This document shows positions 16,653 through 26,348 of a stretch of 34,506 bases of DNA, in pieces (within the stretch, counting starts at the first letter, position 1; every line of letters starts with the position of its first letter). Below the pieces are notes generated by a model. That model was not told the origin of the DNA and made no database searches. It saw nothing but the letters and a program-made list of their open reading frames with translations. Both the position numbers and the translations under genes were made by a program. Source of the stretch: Streptosporangium nondiastaticum. GTDB lineage: Bacteria; Actinomycetota; Actinomycetes; Streptomycetales; Streptomycetaceae. The stretch covers positions 1 to 34,506 of the forward strand of contig NZ_PXWG01000066.1 of the NCBI RefSeq assembly GCF_003011965.1, written 5' to 3'.

Positions 16653-19600
16653 ACGCCCGCACCCTCGACCGGGCGGGGGCGCGTCCCCTGCCCGGCCCCT
16701 CCGGCGCGGGACGGTCCCCCGCGCCGGAGGGGCTGCCCCTGACGGCCGCCCAGTCGGGCATGTGGTTCGCCCAGGCCCTCGACCCCGGCAGCCCCGCCCT
16801 CGGCACCGCCGAATACCTGGAGATCCACGGCGACATCGACCCCGCCCGCTTCGCCGAGGCCCTGCACCGCACCGTCGGCGAGGCCGACGCCCTGCGCGTC
16901 CGCATCGCCGACACCCCCGACGGCCCGCGCCAGTTCCCCATCGCCGTCGAGGCCCCCGGCCACGGCTTCCCGCTGCACACCGCCGACCTGCGCGGCGAGC
17001 GCGACCCGGACGCGAGCGCCCTCGCGTGGATGCGCGCCGGCCTCGCCGAGCCCTTCGACCTCGCCCGCGGCCCGCTCTTCTCCCACGCCCTCCTGCGCAC
17101 CGGCGACGCCCGCTGGCTGTGGTACCAGCGCGTCCACCACGCCGTCCTCGACGGCTACGGCTACTCCCTCGTCGCCCGCCGCGTCGCCGAGCTCTACACC
17201 GCCCTGGCCACCGGCGAGGACCCGGCCCCCAGCCCCTTCGGCCGGCTCGCCGACCTCGTCGCCGAGGACGCCGCCTACCGCGACTCCGCGACCCGCACCC
17301 GCGACCGCGCCCACTGGCTCACCGCCTTCGCCGACCGCCCCGAGGCACCCACCCTCGCCTCCTCGGCGGCCCCCGCCCTGCCCTCCCGCGGCCACCTGCG
17401 CGCCACCGCCCACCTCGACCCCGCGGCCACCGCACGGCTGCGCCGCCTGGCCGCGTCCGTCCGGGCCACCTGGACCGACGTCCTCTTCGCCGCCCAGGCC
17501 CTCTACGTCGCCCGCGCCACCCGCAGCGAGGACGTCGTCCTCGGCCTGCCCATGATGGGCCGCATGGGCTCCGTCGCCCTGCGCGTGCCCGGCATGGTCA
17601 TGAACGTGCTGCCGCTGCGCCTGACCGTCACCCCCGGCACGACCTTCGCCGAACTCGTCCACCAGACCGTCCTCGGCATCCGGGCCGCCCGCCGCCACCA
17701 GCGCTACCGCTACGAGGACATCCGCCGCGACCTCGGCCTCCTCGGCGAAGGCCGGCCGCTCACCGGCCCGCTCGTCAACGTCATGCCCTTCGACTACGGG
17801 CTGACGTTCGACGGCGCCCGGTCCGACGCGCACAACCTCGCCCCCGGGCCCGTCGACGACCTCACCATCGGCATCTACGACCGCGCCGACGGCAGCGGCC
17901 TGCGCATCGACCACGACGCCAACCCCGCCCGCTACGGCCAGGACGAACTCGCCGCCCACCAGGCCCGCTTCCTGGACCTGCTGACCCGCCTCGCCGAGCG
18001 CGACCCGCACCTGCCGACCGGCGGCCTCGCCCTGGCCACCGCCGCCGAGCGCGAACAGGTCCTCGGCGAGTTCAACGACACCGCCACCGCGGTCCCGCCC
18101 ACCACCCTCATCGGCCCCGTCGAGGCCCGCGCCGCCCGCACCCCGCACGCCACCGCCCTGGTCCACGGCGCCCAGACCCTCACCTACGCCGAGCTCAACG
18201 CCCGCGCCAACCGGCTCGCCCGCCACCTCGTCGCCCTCGGCGTCCGCCCCGGCACGGTCGCCGCCGTCGCCCTGCCGCGCTCCACCGAGCTCGTCGTGGC
18301 CCTCCTCGCCGTCCTCAAGGCCGGCGGCGCGTACCTGCCGCTCGACACCGCCGACCCGGCCGCGCGCCTGCGCGACGTGCTGGAGACCGCCGCACCCGTG
18401 TGCGTCGTGACCGACCGCGCCGGCACCGCCGCCCTCCCCGCGGGCGCGCCGCCCGCCGTCGCCCTCGACGACCCCGCGCTCGGCGAGGCGCTCGCCGCCC
18501 ACCTCCCCACCGACCCCGGCCGGGCCCTGACGCCCCAGCACCCCGCGTACGTCCTGCACACCTCCGGCTCCACCGGAGCCCCCAAGGGCGTCGTCGTGCC
18601 GCACTCGGCGATCGACAACCGGCTGCGCTGGATGCAGGCGCAGTACCCGCTCGCCCCCGGCGACCGCGTCCTGCACAAGACCCCCGTGGGCTTCGACGTC
18701 TCCGTGTGGGAGCTGTTCTGGCCGCTGCGCGAGGGCGCCACCCTCGTCGTGGCCGGGCCCGAAGCCCACCGCGACCCGGCGGAGCTCGCCCGCACCCTCC
18801 GCGAACACGACGTCACCGTCACCCACTTCGTGCCGTCCGTGCTGCAGCTCTTCCTCGCCGAGCCCGGCGCCGCCGGCTGCACCGCGCTGCGGCACGTCTT
18901 CAGCAGCGGCGAAGTCCTCCCGCGCGCCACGGCCGACGCCTTCCACCGGCTGCTGCCCGGCACCCTGCTGCACAACCTCTACGGGCCGACCGAAGCGGCC
19001 GTCGACGTCACCCACCACACCTGCCGCCCGGGCGACACCGGGCCCGTCCCCATCGGACGGCCCGTCTGGAACACCCGCCTCTACATCCTCGACGAAGCCC
19101 TGCACCCCTGCCCGCCCGGCGTCCCCGGCGAGCTCCACCTCGCCGGCGCCCAGCTCGCCGACGGCTACCTGGGCCGGCCGGACCTCACGGCCGAACGGTT
19201 CGTGGACGACCCCTTCGCCGGCCCCGGCGCGCGCATGTACCGCACGGGCGACCTCGCCCGCTGGCGGGCGGACGGCGAAGCCGAGTACCTCGGCCGGACC
19301 GACCGCCAGGTCAAGCTGCACGGGCGCCGCATCGAGCTCGACGGCATCGAGGCCGCCCTGCTGGCCGACCCCCGCGTGCGGGCCGCCTGCGCCGTCGTCC
19401 GCGAGGACCGGCCCGGCGACCGGCGCCTGGTCGCCTACCTGACTCCGGCCTCGGCGGATGCCGCCGCCGAGGCCGGCCCCGACGCCCTGCGCGAGCTGCC
19501 GGCCGCGCACCTCCCCGCGAGCACGGTGCCGGACGCCGTCGTGGTCCTGGACGCCTTCCCCACGGGCCCCAGCGGCAAGCTCGACCGCGGGGCGCTGCCC

Positions 19601-20662
19601 GCCCCCGCCCCCGAGGCGGACACCGGCGGCCGCGCCCCCGCCGGGCCCCGCGAGGAGGCCCTGACGCGGCTGTTCGCCGAGGTCCTCGGGCTGCCGCACG
19701 TCGGCGTCGACGACAGCTTCTTCGCCCTCGGCGGCACGTCCCTGCTCGCGGCGCGCCTCGTCGCCCGGATCCGGGACGTGCTGGGCGCCGGCGGAGAGGA
19801 GCCGCTCTCCCTGGGCACCCTCTTCCGCGCACCCACCCCGGCCGCCCTGGCCCGGCGGCTGGGCGACGAGGACGGTACGGGCTTCAGCTCACTGGATCCC
19901 GTGCTGCCGCTGCGCGCGACCGGCAGCCGCACGCCCCTGTTCGCCCTGCCCCCGGCCGCCGGCCTCGGCTGGTGCTACACCGGGCTGCTCACCGGACTCG
20001 GCCCCGACCAGCCCCTCCACGCGCTCCGGGCACGCGGGTTCGCGCCCGGCGAAGCACTGCCCGCGACGCTGGAGGAGATGGCCGAAGACCACGCGGACCG
20101 CATCCGGGAGATCCAGCCGTACGGCCCCTACCGGCTGCTCGGCTGGTCGGCGGGCGGCGTCCTCGCGCACGCCGTCGCCGTACGGCTGCAGGAAGCCGGC
20201 GAGAAGGTCGAGCTCCTCGCGCTGCTCGACGCCTATCCCGCGGGCGCCGCGTTCGAGGAACAGGCCGTCCTCGGCGCCCTGCTGGACATGGCGGGCCGCG
20301 CCCGCGACGGAGCCCTTACACGGGAAGGCGTCCTCGCCGCCCTCGGCGCCGCCGGCGGCCCCTTCGCCGCCCTGACCGGCCGGACGCTGCAGTCCGTCGT
20401 CGACGTCGCGCTCTCCACGACGGCCCTGGCCGGACGCCACCCGCACCGCGTCTTCGACGGCGACGTCCTCTTCTTCACCGCGGCGGACACGGACCGGGCC
20501 GGCCCGGCCCCGGCCGGCGCCGTGACGAGGGAGGCGTGGCGGCCGTACGTCACGGGTAGGGTGATCAACCACGATGTCGGCTGCGCGCACGCACACATGA
20601 CGCGGCCGGAACCGATCGCGGAGGTCGCCGAGGCGGTGACCCGCTACCTGGGAGAGGGCTGA
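16649..20662 (+). CDS. entF: EntF-like single-module NRPS (C-A-PCP-TE), serine-specific
   Basis: A 1337-residue synthetase. The condensation domain (about 30-460) has His163-His164-A-V-L-Asp168-Gly. In the adenylation domain (about 480-970), HTSGSTGAPKGVVVPHS is A3 and NLYGPTEAAVDVT is A5. The carrier Ser1031 is in GGTSLLA, and the thioesterase (about 1080-1337) has Ser1167 in GWSAGG, Asp1194 in LLDAYP and His1314 or His1316. By manual alignment the specificity residues are DVWHFSLVDK, the serine code of E. coli EntF. With one Ser module and a TE, the expected chemistry is iterative condensation of dihydroxybenzoyl-serine and cyclisation, as for enterobactin. The start is the GTG at 16649, overlapping the aryl carrier gene. 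No MbtH partner is encoded nearby. Confidence 0.94.
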   Translation: MNARTLDRAGARPLPGPSGAGRSPAPEGLPLTAAQSGMWFAQALDPGSPALGTAEYLEIHGDIDPARFAEALHRTVGEADALRVRIADTPDGPRQFPIAVEAPGHGFPLHTADLRGERDPDASALAWMRAGLAEPFDLARGPLFSHALLRTGDARWLWYQRVHHAVLDGYGYSLVARRVAELYTALATGEDPAPSPFGRLADLVAEDAAYRDSATRTRDRAHWLTAFADRPEAPTLASSAAPALPSRGHLRATAHLDPAATARLRRLAASVRATWTDVLFAAQALYVARATRSEDVVLGLPMMGRMGSVALRVPGMVMNVLPLRLTVTPGTTFAELVHQTVLGIRAARRHQRYRYEDIRRDLGLLGEGRPLTGPLVNVMPFDYGLTFDGARSDAHNLAPGPVDDLTIGIYDRADGSGLRIDHDANPARYGQDELAAHQARFLDLLTRLAERDPHLPTGGLALATAAEREQVLGEFNDTATAVPPTTLIGPVEARAARTPHATALVHGAQTLTYAELNARANRLARHLVALGVRPGTVAAVALPRSTELVVALLAVLKAGGAYLPLDTADPAARLRDVLETAAPVCVVTDRAGTAALPAGAPPAVALDDPALGEALAAHLPTDPGRALTPQHPAYVLHTSGSTGAPKGVVVPHSAIDNRLRWMQAQYPLAPGDRVLHKTPVGFDVSVWELFWPLREGATLVVAGPEAHRDPAELARTLREHDVTVTHFVPSVLQLFLAEPGAAGCTALRHVFSSGEVLPRATADAFHRLLPGTLLHNLYGPTEAAVDVTHHTCRPGDTGPVPIGRPVWNTRLYILDEALHPCPPGVPGELHLAGAQLADGYLGRPDLTAERFVDDPFAGPGARMYRTGDLARWRADGEAEYLGRTDRQVKLHGRRIELDGIEAALLADPRVRAACAVVREDRPGDRRLVAYLTPASADAAAEAGPDALRELPAAHLPASTVPDAVVVLDAFPTGPSGKLDRGALPAPAPEADTGGRAPAGPREEALTRLFAEVLGLPHVGVDDSFFALGGTSLLAARLVARIRDVLGAGGEEPLSLGTLFRAPTPAALARRLGDEDGTGFSSLDPVLPLRATGSRTPLFALPPAAGLGWCYTGLLTGLGPDQPLHALRARGFAPGEALPATLEEMAEDHADRIREIQPYGPYRLLGWSAGGVLAHAVAVRLQEAGEKVELLALLDAYPAGAAFEEQAVLGALLDMAGRARDGALTREGVLAALGAAGGPFAALTGRTLQSVVDVALSTTALAGRHPHRVFDGDVLFFTAADTDRAGPAPAGAVTREAWRPYVTGRVINHDVGCAHAHMTRPEPIAEVAEAVTRYLGEG

Positions 20663-20666
20663 GCGG

Positions 20667-21449
20667 ATGGGCGTGAGCGGCGGGCCGGGCATACGGCCCG
20701 GGGTCCTCGGCGAGGACCCGCTGCCGGGGGCGTGGACGCCGGGCGGGCCGCCGCGCGTATGGCTGCTGAACCTCGCCGGCCTACGGCCGGCCGGCTCCAC
20801 GAACGAGGACCAGGCGGCCGGTGAGCCACTCGACGCCGCACTGCGCGACCACGACCGCATCCTCGACCCCGCGGAGCGGGAACGCGCCGCCGCGTTCGTG
20901 CGCGACCTGCACCGCGACCGCTACATCGCCTCCCACATCGGGCTGCGGCTCCTCCTCGGCGCGTATCTGGCCACCGACCCGGCCGAGGTCGTGCTCGTGC
21001 GCGAGCCGTGCCCCGGCTGCGGCGGCCCGCACGGCCGCCCGGCCGTCGCCGGCGCGCCCCTGCACTTCAACCTCTCGCACGCGGGTGACCTCGCGCTCTT
21101 CGCCTTCGCGGACACCCCGGTCGGCGCGGACGTCGAGCAGCTCCAGCCCGCCGACGTGGTCGAGGAGGTGGCGCGCGTCCTGCACCCCACCGAGACCGCG
21201 GAGCTGGCCGCGCTGCCCGCGGAGCAGCGCCCCGAGGCCTTCGCGCGCTGCTGGACGCGCAAGGAGGCCTACCTCAAGGGCACGGGCACGGGCCTGTCGG
21301 AGAACCCTTCGGTGACGTACGTGGGCACAGGCCCCGGCCCGGCCTCCCCGGCGGGGTGGACGCTGAGCGACGTCGAGGCCGTGCCGGGATACGCGGCGGC
21401 CGTCGCGGTCGCGAACGCGCGCGTCCCGCACGCACCGCACGGGCGATAA
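20667..21449 (+). CDS. entD: Sfp/EntD-type 4'-phosphopantetheinyl transferase
   Basis: A 260-residue transferase that moves phosphopantetheine from CoA to carrier-protein serines. The family motifs are visible: HFNLSHAGDLALFAF (about 133-147), magnesium ligands Asp155 and Glu157 in GADVEQLQP, and CWTRKEAYLKGTGTGL with Lys199 and Glu200. It starts four bases after the synthetase stop, with GGAGAG upstream, so it is the last gene of the siderophore operon. It should prime the aryl carrier and the EntF-like PCP, and possibly the carrier protein at 4223-4486. Extra N-terminal residues (about 1-50) are not typical of the family. Confidence 0.92.
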   Translation: MGVSGGPGIRPGVLGEDPLPGAWTPGGPPRVWLLNLAGLRPAGSTNEDQAAGEPLDAALRDHDRILDPAERERAAAFVRDLHRDRYIASHIGLRLLLGAYLATDPAEVVLVREPCPGCGGPHGRPAVAGAPLHFNLSHAGDLALFAFADTPVGADVEQLQPADVVEEVARVLHPTETAELAALPAEQRPEAFARCWTRKEAYLKGTGTGLSENPSVTYVGTGPGPASPAGWTLSDVEAVPGYAAAVAVANARVPHAPHGR

Positions 21450-21582
21450 CGGCGCGGGGGCGCATTCCGGGAGCGCGCGGGGGCGAGGGGCCGAATATAC
21501 GGCGCACGGCCCGGCGGCATTCCCCTGAATTTCCTATAACCTGGCTGGTCCGCGGAGGGTCGTGACGCATCGGGGGGAAATC

Positions 21583-22377
21583 ATGCCGACCTCTGCTTCG
21601 ATCATCCTGTTCGTCTTCGGGGGCCTCATGGTCCTCATCTCCCTGCTGGGCAGCGGATTCTCGGTCCGGGAAATCTCCTTTCCCCGGATCAGCCCGGTGA
21701 TCCGGTCCACGGCGGCACTGCTCGGGGCCGGCCTCGTGGTGACCAGCATCGTCCTGCTGGCAAATAAGGATTCCGGAAAGCCGGTGGCCGATCCTCCGCC
21801 GGGAACAGCACCGCCGAAATCCGTACCGGCGTCATTACCGGCACCACCTTCGTCCCAGCCGCCCGCGCAGCCGTCCTCGGCCGCCCCGCCGCCGCCCGAG
21901 CCCTCGGCGCCCGTGCCCGGGGCGCCCCGGGCCTCGGGGGCGACGGCGTCCCTCCTCGCCCACGTGCCGGACACGATCCGCCCGAGCTGCTCCGACGGCG
22001 ACGCGTCCAAGTTCCCGGCGTCGGTCGTCGCCGTGGTCGCGTGCACCCCGGCCGGGGGATTTCCCGTCATCTACGCCCAGTTTGTCGACGACATCAGCAC
22101 CCAGGGCGGATTCCAGCGGCTCGTCAGCGACGTCACCTTCACGCAGAGCTCGTGCGGCCCGACCGTCCCGCTCAGCGGCCGGCAGAAGTACAACAACGGC
22201 GGAAAGGTGGTCGGCGAACTCGCCTGCCACCAGGATCCGGACGACGGCGACGCCTATCTCACGTGGTCGAGCGAGGACGTGAAGATCATCGCGCAGGCCC
22301 ACGCCCCGCTCGCCTCGTACGGGCCGCTGCTCGCCTGGTGGAAGAACGCGGGCCCGCTGCACGGCACGGCCACGTGA
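21583..22377 (+). CDS. Two-helix membrane protein with exported C-terminal domain, unknown function
   Basis: A 264-residue protein that I do not recognise. Two hydrophobic segments (about 5-23, ILFVFGGLMVLISLL, and about 42-62, STAALLGAGLVVTSIVLL) flank a short loop. They are followed by a Pro/Ala/Ser-rich linker (about 70-120) and a folded region with four cysteines (about 130-264), probably two disulfides if it lies outside the membrane. The ATG at 21583 is chosen for its GGGGGGAAA site; a GTG at 21562 is in frame. A possible -10 box, TATAAC, lies at 21535-21540. Early codons are less GC-rich than in neighbouring genes. The CHAT-WD40 gene starts 53 bases later, so the two may be cotranscribed. 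Confidence 0.78.
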   Translation: MPTSASIILFVFGGLMVLISLLGSGFSVREISFPRISPVIRSTAALLGAGLVVTSIVLLANKDSGKPVADPPPGTAPPKSVPASLPAPPSSQPPAQPSSAAPPPPEPSAPVPGAPRASGATASLLAHVPDTIRPSCSDGDASKFPASVVAVVACTPAGGFPVIYAQFVDDISTQGGFQRLVSDVTFTQSSCGPTVPLSGRQKYNNGGKVVGELACHQDPDDGDAYLTWSSEDVKIIAQAHAPLASYGPLLAWWKNAGPLHGTAT

Positions 22378-22430
22378 GGAAGCGGGAAACCGGAAATGGT
22401 GACGTTCCGCCGGACCTCCCGGGAGTCGTG

Positions 22431-24656
22431 ATGCCCGCCGCCGACTTCGTCCTGGAGATCAGCGGCGGGCCGGGCGGGCGGTACGCGGTGACGGTCTCCT
22501 CGCCCGCCGGCGAGGGGACCGCCTCGGTCGCCCTGGACCCCGGCGCCGTCGGCGCCCGCCTCGCCGACCTCCAACGGGCCGTCCTCGCTTCCTCGGTGAC
22601 GCCGCGCGCGGCCGCCCTCGGCCTGGAGCGGCCCGTGCGCGACGTGGGGGAGCAGCTCTTCCGCACCGTCTTCGACGGGCGCCTGCGCGCCCTCTACCTC
22701 GCCAGCCGCCAGCGCGCCGCCGAACACGACCAGGCGCTCCGCGTGGTCCTGCGCCTCCGCGCGCCCGAACTCGCCGCCCTGCCCTGGGAACTCCTCCACG
22801 ACGAGGACCTCGGCGGCTACCTGTGCCTGCGCCAGCCCCTCGTCCGCTACGTCGATCTGCCCGAGCCGCTCGCCCCGCTGCGCTCCGCACCGCCCCTCAA
22901 GGTCCTCGGCATGACCGCGCTGCCCCGCTCGCTCGCGCCCCTGGGCGCCGAGAGCGAGCGCGCCGCCCTCGCGGTCGCGCTGCGCCCGCTGACCGAGCGC
23001 GGGCTCGTCGACCTCGACTGGGTGGCCGGCCAGACCGCGGACGACCTCTCCCGCAGGCTCCTGCGCGGCTGCCACGTCCTGCACTTCATCGGGCACGGCG
23101 CCTACGACCCGCAGCGCCGCGAAGGCATGATCACGCTTGCCGACGCGGACGGGCGCGAGCACCACCTGCACGCCTCCGCCCTCGCCTCGCTCCTCAGCGT
23201 CGCCCGGCCCAGGCCCCAGCTGGTGATCCTCAACAGCTGCCAGAGCGGCATGGGCAACGCCGAGGACCTCTTCTCCAGCACCGCGGCCGTCCTGGTGCGC
23301 ACCGTGCCGGCGGTCGTCGCCATGCAGTTCGCCGTCACCGACAAGGCGGCCACCCGCTTCGCCGCGTCCTTCTACCAGGCGCTGGCCGGGGGCCGCACCG
23401 TCGACGAGGCCGTACGGGTCGGGCGGATCGCCCTCGTCGTCGACAAGGACGACAGCCTGGAGTGGGCGACCCCGGTCCTCTACCTGCGCGGCGGGGACGC
23501 CCGTCTCTTCGACATGCCCGAGCTGACGGCGGAGGCGGGGCCGGCCGTGCCGCAGCCTCCACAGCCCGAACCGCCCCCTGAGCCGTCCCCCGAGCCGTCC
23601 CCCGGGTCGTCCGGCGTTCCGCCGAGGCCGTCCTGGGACCCGGCTCCGGGCGGGCCCGGTGCGCCCGGAGGCCCGGGCACGTACGGAGGCTCGGCGTACG
23701 GAGACCCGGGCGCGTACGGCAGACCCGGCGGGCCCGGCGGAGGCACGCCCGGCGCGGCCGGTCCGCCCGGCCCCGGCATCACCTCGCGCGTCCTCAACGC
23801 CCGCCAATGGGTGCACGCCCTCGCCGCCCACCCCGACGGCAGGCGGCTCGCCACCGGATCCCGCAACCGCATCAGGGTCTGGGACGCCCTGACCGGCAAC
23901 CGGATCTGGGAGCAGACCGTGGGCGGCTGGCTCTCGTCCGTCTTCGCCGCCGCCTTCAGCCCCGGCGGCCGCCGCCTCGTCACCGGAGGCGCCGACAACA
24001 CCGTCCGCATCTGGGCGGCCTCCGACGGCGAGGAACTGCTGCGCCTGCGCCACGACCACGTGGTCTTCGGCGTCGCCTTCAGCCCCGACGGGTTCCGCGT
24101 GGCCTCGGCCTCCGCCGACCGCACCGTCCGGCTCTGGGACTCCACCGGCGGCGACCCCATGCTGCGCATCACGCACGACCAGGTCGTCACCGACGTCGCC
24201 TTCAGTCCCGAGGGCGCCCGGCTCGCCTCCGCCTCGGCCGACCGGTCGGTGCACGTCTGGTCGCTCGGCGGGGACGCCCTGCTGCGCCTGCGCCACGACC
24301 ACCCGGTCAAGGCCGTCGGCTTCAGCCCCGACGGCGGCCGGCTGGTGACCGCGGGCGACGACGGCTGCGTCCGGGTGTGGGACGCGGGCAGCGGGCACCA
24401 GCGCCTGCTGGTCCGGCACGGGGCCGCTGTGAGGGACGTGGCCTTCAGCCCCGACGGCCGGTGGCTCGCCACGGCCTCCGCCGACCGCACGGCCGGCCTG
24501 TGGTCCGCGGACGACGGCGGCCGCGTGCTGCGGGTGCAGCACCACGACACGGTCTACTGCGTCGCCTTCGGCCCGGACGGCACGTGGCTGGCCAGCGGCA
24601 GCGAGGACAAGACGGTCAAGCTGACGCCCGTGCCGGCGCTGCACCACAGCCGGTGA
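22431..24656 (+). CDS. CHAT caspase-like protease fused to a seven-bladed WD40 propeller
   Basis: A 741-residue protein. Residues about 1-355 form a CHAT (caspase HetF-associated with TPRs) domain with His222 in LHFIGHGAYD and Cys270 in VILNSCQSGMGN, the expected catalytic pair with normal spacing. A Pro/Gly-rich linker follows (about 365-445). Residues about 450-741 then hold seven WD40 repeats, most with the pattern VAFSPDG...LASASADRTVRLW. CHAT proteases act in bacterial immunity and programmed cell death, cleaving partners such as gasdermins, and WD40 domains often act as sensors. The target is unknown here. The ATG at 22431 has GGGAG five bases upstream; the frame is open further back but overlaps the preceding gene. 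Confidence 0.9.
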   Translation: MPAADFVLEISGGPGGRYAVTVSSPAGEGTASVALDPGAVGARLADLQRAVLASSVTPRAAALGLERPVRDVGEQLFRTVFDGRLRALYLASRQRAAEHDQALRVVLRLRAPELAALPWELLHDEDLGGYLCLRQPLVRYVDLPEPLAPLRSAPPLKVLGMTALPRSLAPLGAESERAALAVALRPLTERGLVDLDWVAGQTADDLSRRLLRGCHVLHFIGHGAYDPQRREGMITLADADGREHHLHASALASLLSVARPRPQLVILNSCQSGMGNAEDLFSSTAAVLVRTVPAVVAMQFAVTDKAATRFAASFYQALAGGRTVDEAVRVGRIALVVDKDDSLEWATPVLYLRGGDARLFDMPELTAEAGPAVPQPPQPEPPPEPSPEPSPGSSGVPPRPSWDPAPGGPGAPGGPGTYGGSAYGDPGAYGRPGGPGGGTPGAAGPPGPGITSRVLNARQWVHALAAHPDGRRLATGSRNRIRVWDALTGNRIWEQTVGGWLSSVFAAAFSPGGRRLVTGGADNTVRIWAASDGEELLRLRHDHVVFGVAFSPDGFRVASASADRTVRLWDSTGGDPMLRITHDQVVTDVAFSPEGARLASASADRSVHVWSLGGDALLRLRHDHPVKAVGFSPDGGRLVTAGDDGCVRVWDAGSGHQRLLVRHGAAVRDVAFSPDGRWLATASADRTAGLWSADDGGRVLRVQHHDTVYCVAFGPDGTWLASGSEDKTVKLTPVPALHHSR

Positions 24657-24818
24657 GCCCGGAGTTCCCCCTGGTGCCGGTCCGGGCTCCCGTGCGCTCC
24701 GCGAACACCCCGGACGCCCTCGCCCGGTGGATGTCACGCAGGTCCGGACCGCAGGCACTCTGAAGCTCGCCCGGCACGCGCACGAGGCGGCAACAGGACG
24801 CGGGCAGAGGGGGCTTCC

Positions 24819-26348
24819 GTGCCTGAAGGGATCACTGTCAGCATCGAACCGTACCGGGAGAGGACGGTGGCGGACCCGTCCCTCGCCGGCCTGACGGACC
24901 TCTCCGCCGTCCGCGAGCGCCTCACCGGATCCCGGCTGGAAGTCGCCGACTTCCGGTTCCTGGACCGGGAACCGGGACCCGACGCGCCGTTCCGGGCCGT
25001 CGTCCACGACCCGGACGCCTACCGCTCCGTCGAGGTCACCGGCCGGCTCGGCGACCTGGCCGGCGCGGCCGCGCGTGCCGTGCAGTTCCGGCCCCTGCCG
25101 GGCCGGGAGGAGTTCGAGCGCGCGGTCGAAGCGGTCCGCGGCCACGCCGAGTTCGGACCGCTGCTGGCGGCCGGCGGCGCCACCGCGTACCGCCCCATGC
25201 CGCCGCTCGCCGACGTCACCAACGGCGACGGCACGGTGGACCGCGTCGTCACCGTCGGCCTCCGCACCCCGGAGGACGCCGTCAAGCACCGCATCATCGG
25301 GGTCCGCGCGAAGGACGGCACGGTGGTGCGCGACCCCGAGGGCGTGCCCGCCCCCTCGGCCCGCGACTGCGTGACCACCCCGGCCGCGGACAACTGCCCC
25401 AGTCCGGCGGGCGGTCCGCGGGCCGTCCGGGTCCGGGTGCGCCGCGGGACCACCGAACTCTGGGATCTGGTGGTCAACCGGCCCGCGACCTCCTCCGGCT
25501 CCTACGGCTCCGGCGTGGAGCTGCGCTTCGTCGCCCACAAGGGGGAACGCGTCCTCTACCAGGCCCACGCGCCGATCCTGAACGTGCGGTACGCGGGCGA
25601 CAGGTGCGGCCCCTACCGCGACTGGGAGAAAGAGGAGGTCTGCTTCAACGCGACCGGTTCCGAGCCTGCGGGCCCGGGGTACCGCCTGTGCACCTCGGCG
25701 CCGCGCACGATCCTCGACACCGGCAACGACCAGGGCGACTTCCGCGGCGTCGCCTTCTTCCACACCGGCTCCGAGCTCCGCATCCTCAGCGAGCTCGCGG
25801 CCGGCTGGTACCGCTACGTCACCGAGTGGCGGCTCGCCGACGACGGGGCGATCCGCCCGCGCTTCGGCTTCGGCGCCGTCACCAACCCCTGCACCTGCCT
25901 CTCCCACACGCACCACGTCTACTGGCGGCTGGACCCGGACGTCGGCGGCACGACCGCCAACAGGGTCGACGAGTTCAACGACGGCGCGGGCTGGACGCCC
26001 ATCCGCCGGGAGACGCAGCGCACCCGCGACCCCGCCCGCCACCGGCAGTGGCGCGTCGTCGCACCGGCGAGCGGGCGCGGCTACGGCATCGTCCCCGGCG
26101 CGGGCGACGGCACGGCCGACGCCTACGGCGTGGCCGACCTGTGGGTGCTGCGGTACCGCGGCGCCGCGGAGATCGACGACCCGCGCGGCTTCGACACCCG
26201 CGCCCACATCGGCGACTTCGTCAACGGCGAGTCCGTGGACGGGCAGGACCTCGTCGTCTGGTACGGGGCCCACTTTCTCCACGACCAGTCCGGCCCCAGG
26301 CCGCCCTCGCACTTCGTCGGCCCGGAACTCCGCCCGCTCATCGTGTGA
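24819..26348 (+). CDS. Copper-amine-oxidase-like protein with altered topaquinone motif
   Basis: A 509-residue protein that resembles the catalytic domain of copper amine oxidases. The copper ligand pair is visible as His363 and His365 in SHTHHVYWRLDPDVGG, matching HxHxxxxRLDxxxxG of the family. The third ligand is probably His485 in VVWYGAHFLHD. The cofactor tyrosine should be Tyr331 in AGWYRYVTEW, aligned with NYDYxFxW; the usual Asn-Tyr-Asp/Glu is Trp-Tyr-Arg here. The protein is shorter than typical family members (about 640 or more), with a shortened loop between the tyrosine and the histidines. No signal peptide is seen. It starts at the GTG at 24819 after GCAGAGGGGG. The fold is likely; amine oxidase activity is uncertain. 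Confidence 0.78.
   Translation: MPEGITVSIEPYRERTVADPSLAGLTDLSAVRERLTGSRLEVADFRFLDREPGPDAPFRAVVHDPDAYRSVEVTGRLGDLAGAAARAVQFRPLPGREEFERAVEAVRGHAEFGPLLAAGGATAYRPMPPLADVTNGDGTVDRVVTVGLRTPEDAVKHRIIGVRAKDGTVVRDPEGVPAPSARDCVTTPAADNCPSPAGGPRAVRVRVRRGTTELWDLVVNRPATSSGSYGSGVELRFVAHKGERVLYQAHAPILNVRYAGDRCGPYRDWEKEEVCFNATGSEPAGPGYRLCTSAPRTILDTGNDQGDFRGVAFFHTGSELRILSELAAGWYRYVTEWRLADDGAIRPRFGFGAVTNPCTCLSHTHHVYWRLDPDVGGTTANRVDEFNDGAGWTPIRRETQRTRDPARHRQWRVVAPASGRGYGIVPGAGDGTADAYGVADLWVLRYRGAAEIDDPRGFDTRAHIGDFVNGESVDGQDLVVWYGAHFLHDQSGPRPPSHFVGPELRPLIV

Noticed and set aside
16514..19699. 1061-codon minus-strand open frame opposite the synthetase gene
   Set aside because: Low-complexity Gly/Val/Ala/Glu composition, no motifs, and it lies fully under a well-supported NRPS.
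21583..22377. Considered as a bacterial gasdermin because it precedes a CHAT protease
   Set aside because: It has two N-terminal membrane helices, a proline-rich linker and a cysteine-containing exported domain, unlike the soluble gasdermin fold.
22041..22430. N-terminal extension of the CHAT-WD40 protein by 130 residues
   Set aside because: The extension overlaps the membrane-protein gene in another frame, is Arg/Gly/Pro-rich, and the ATG at 22431 has its own ribosome site.
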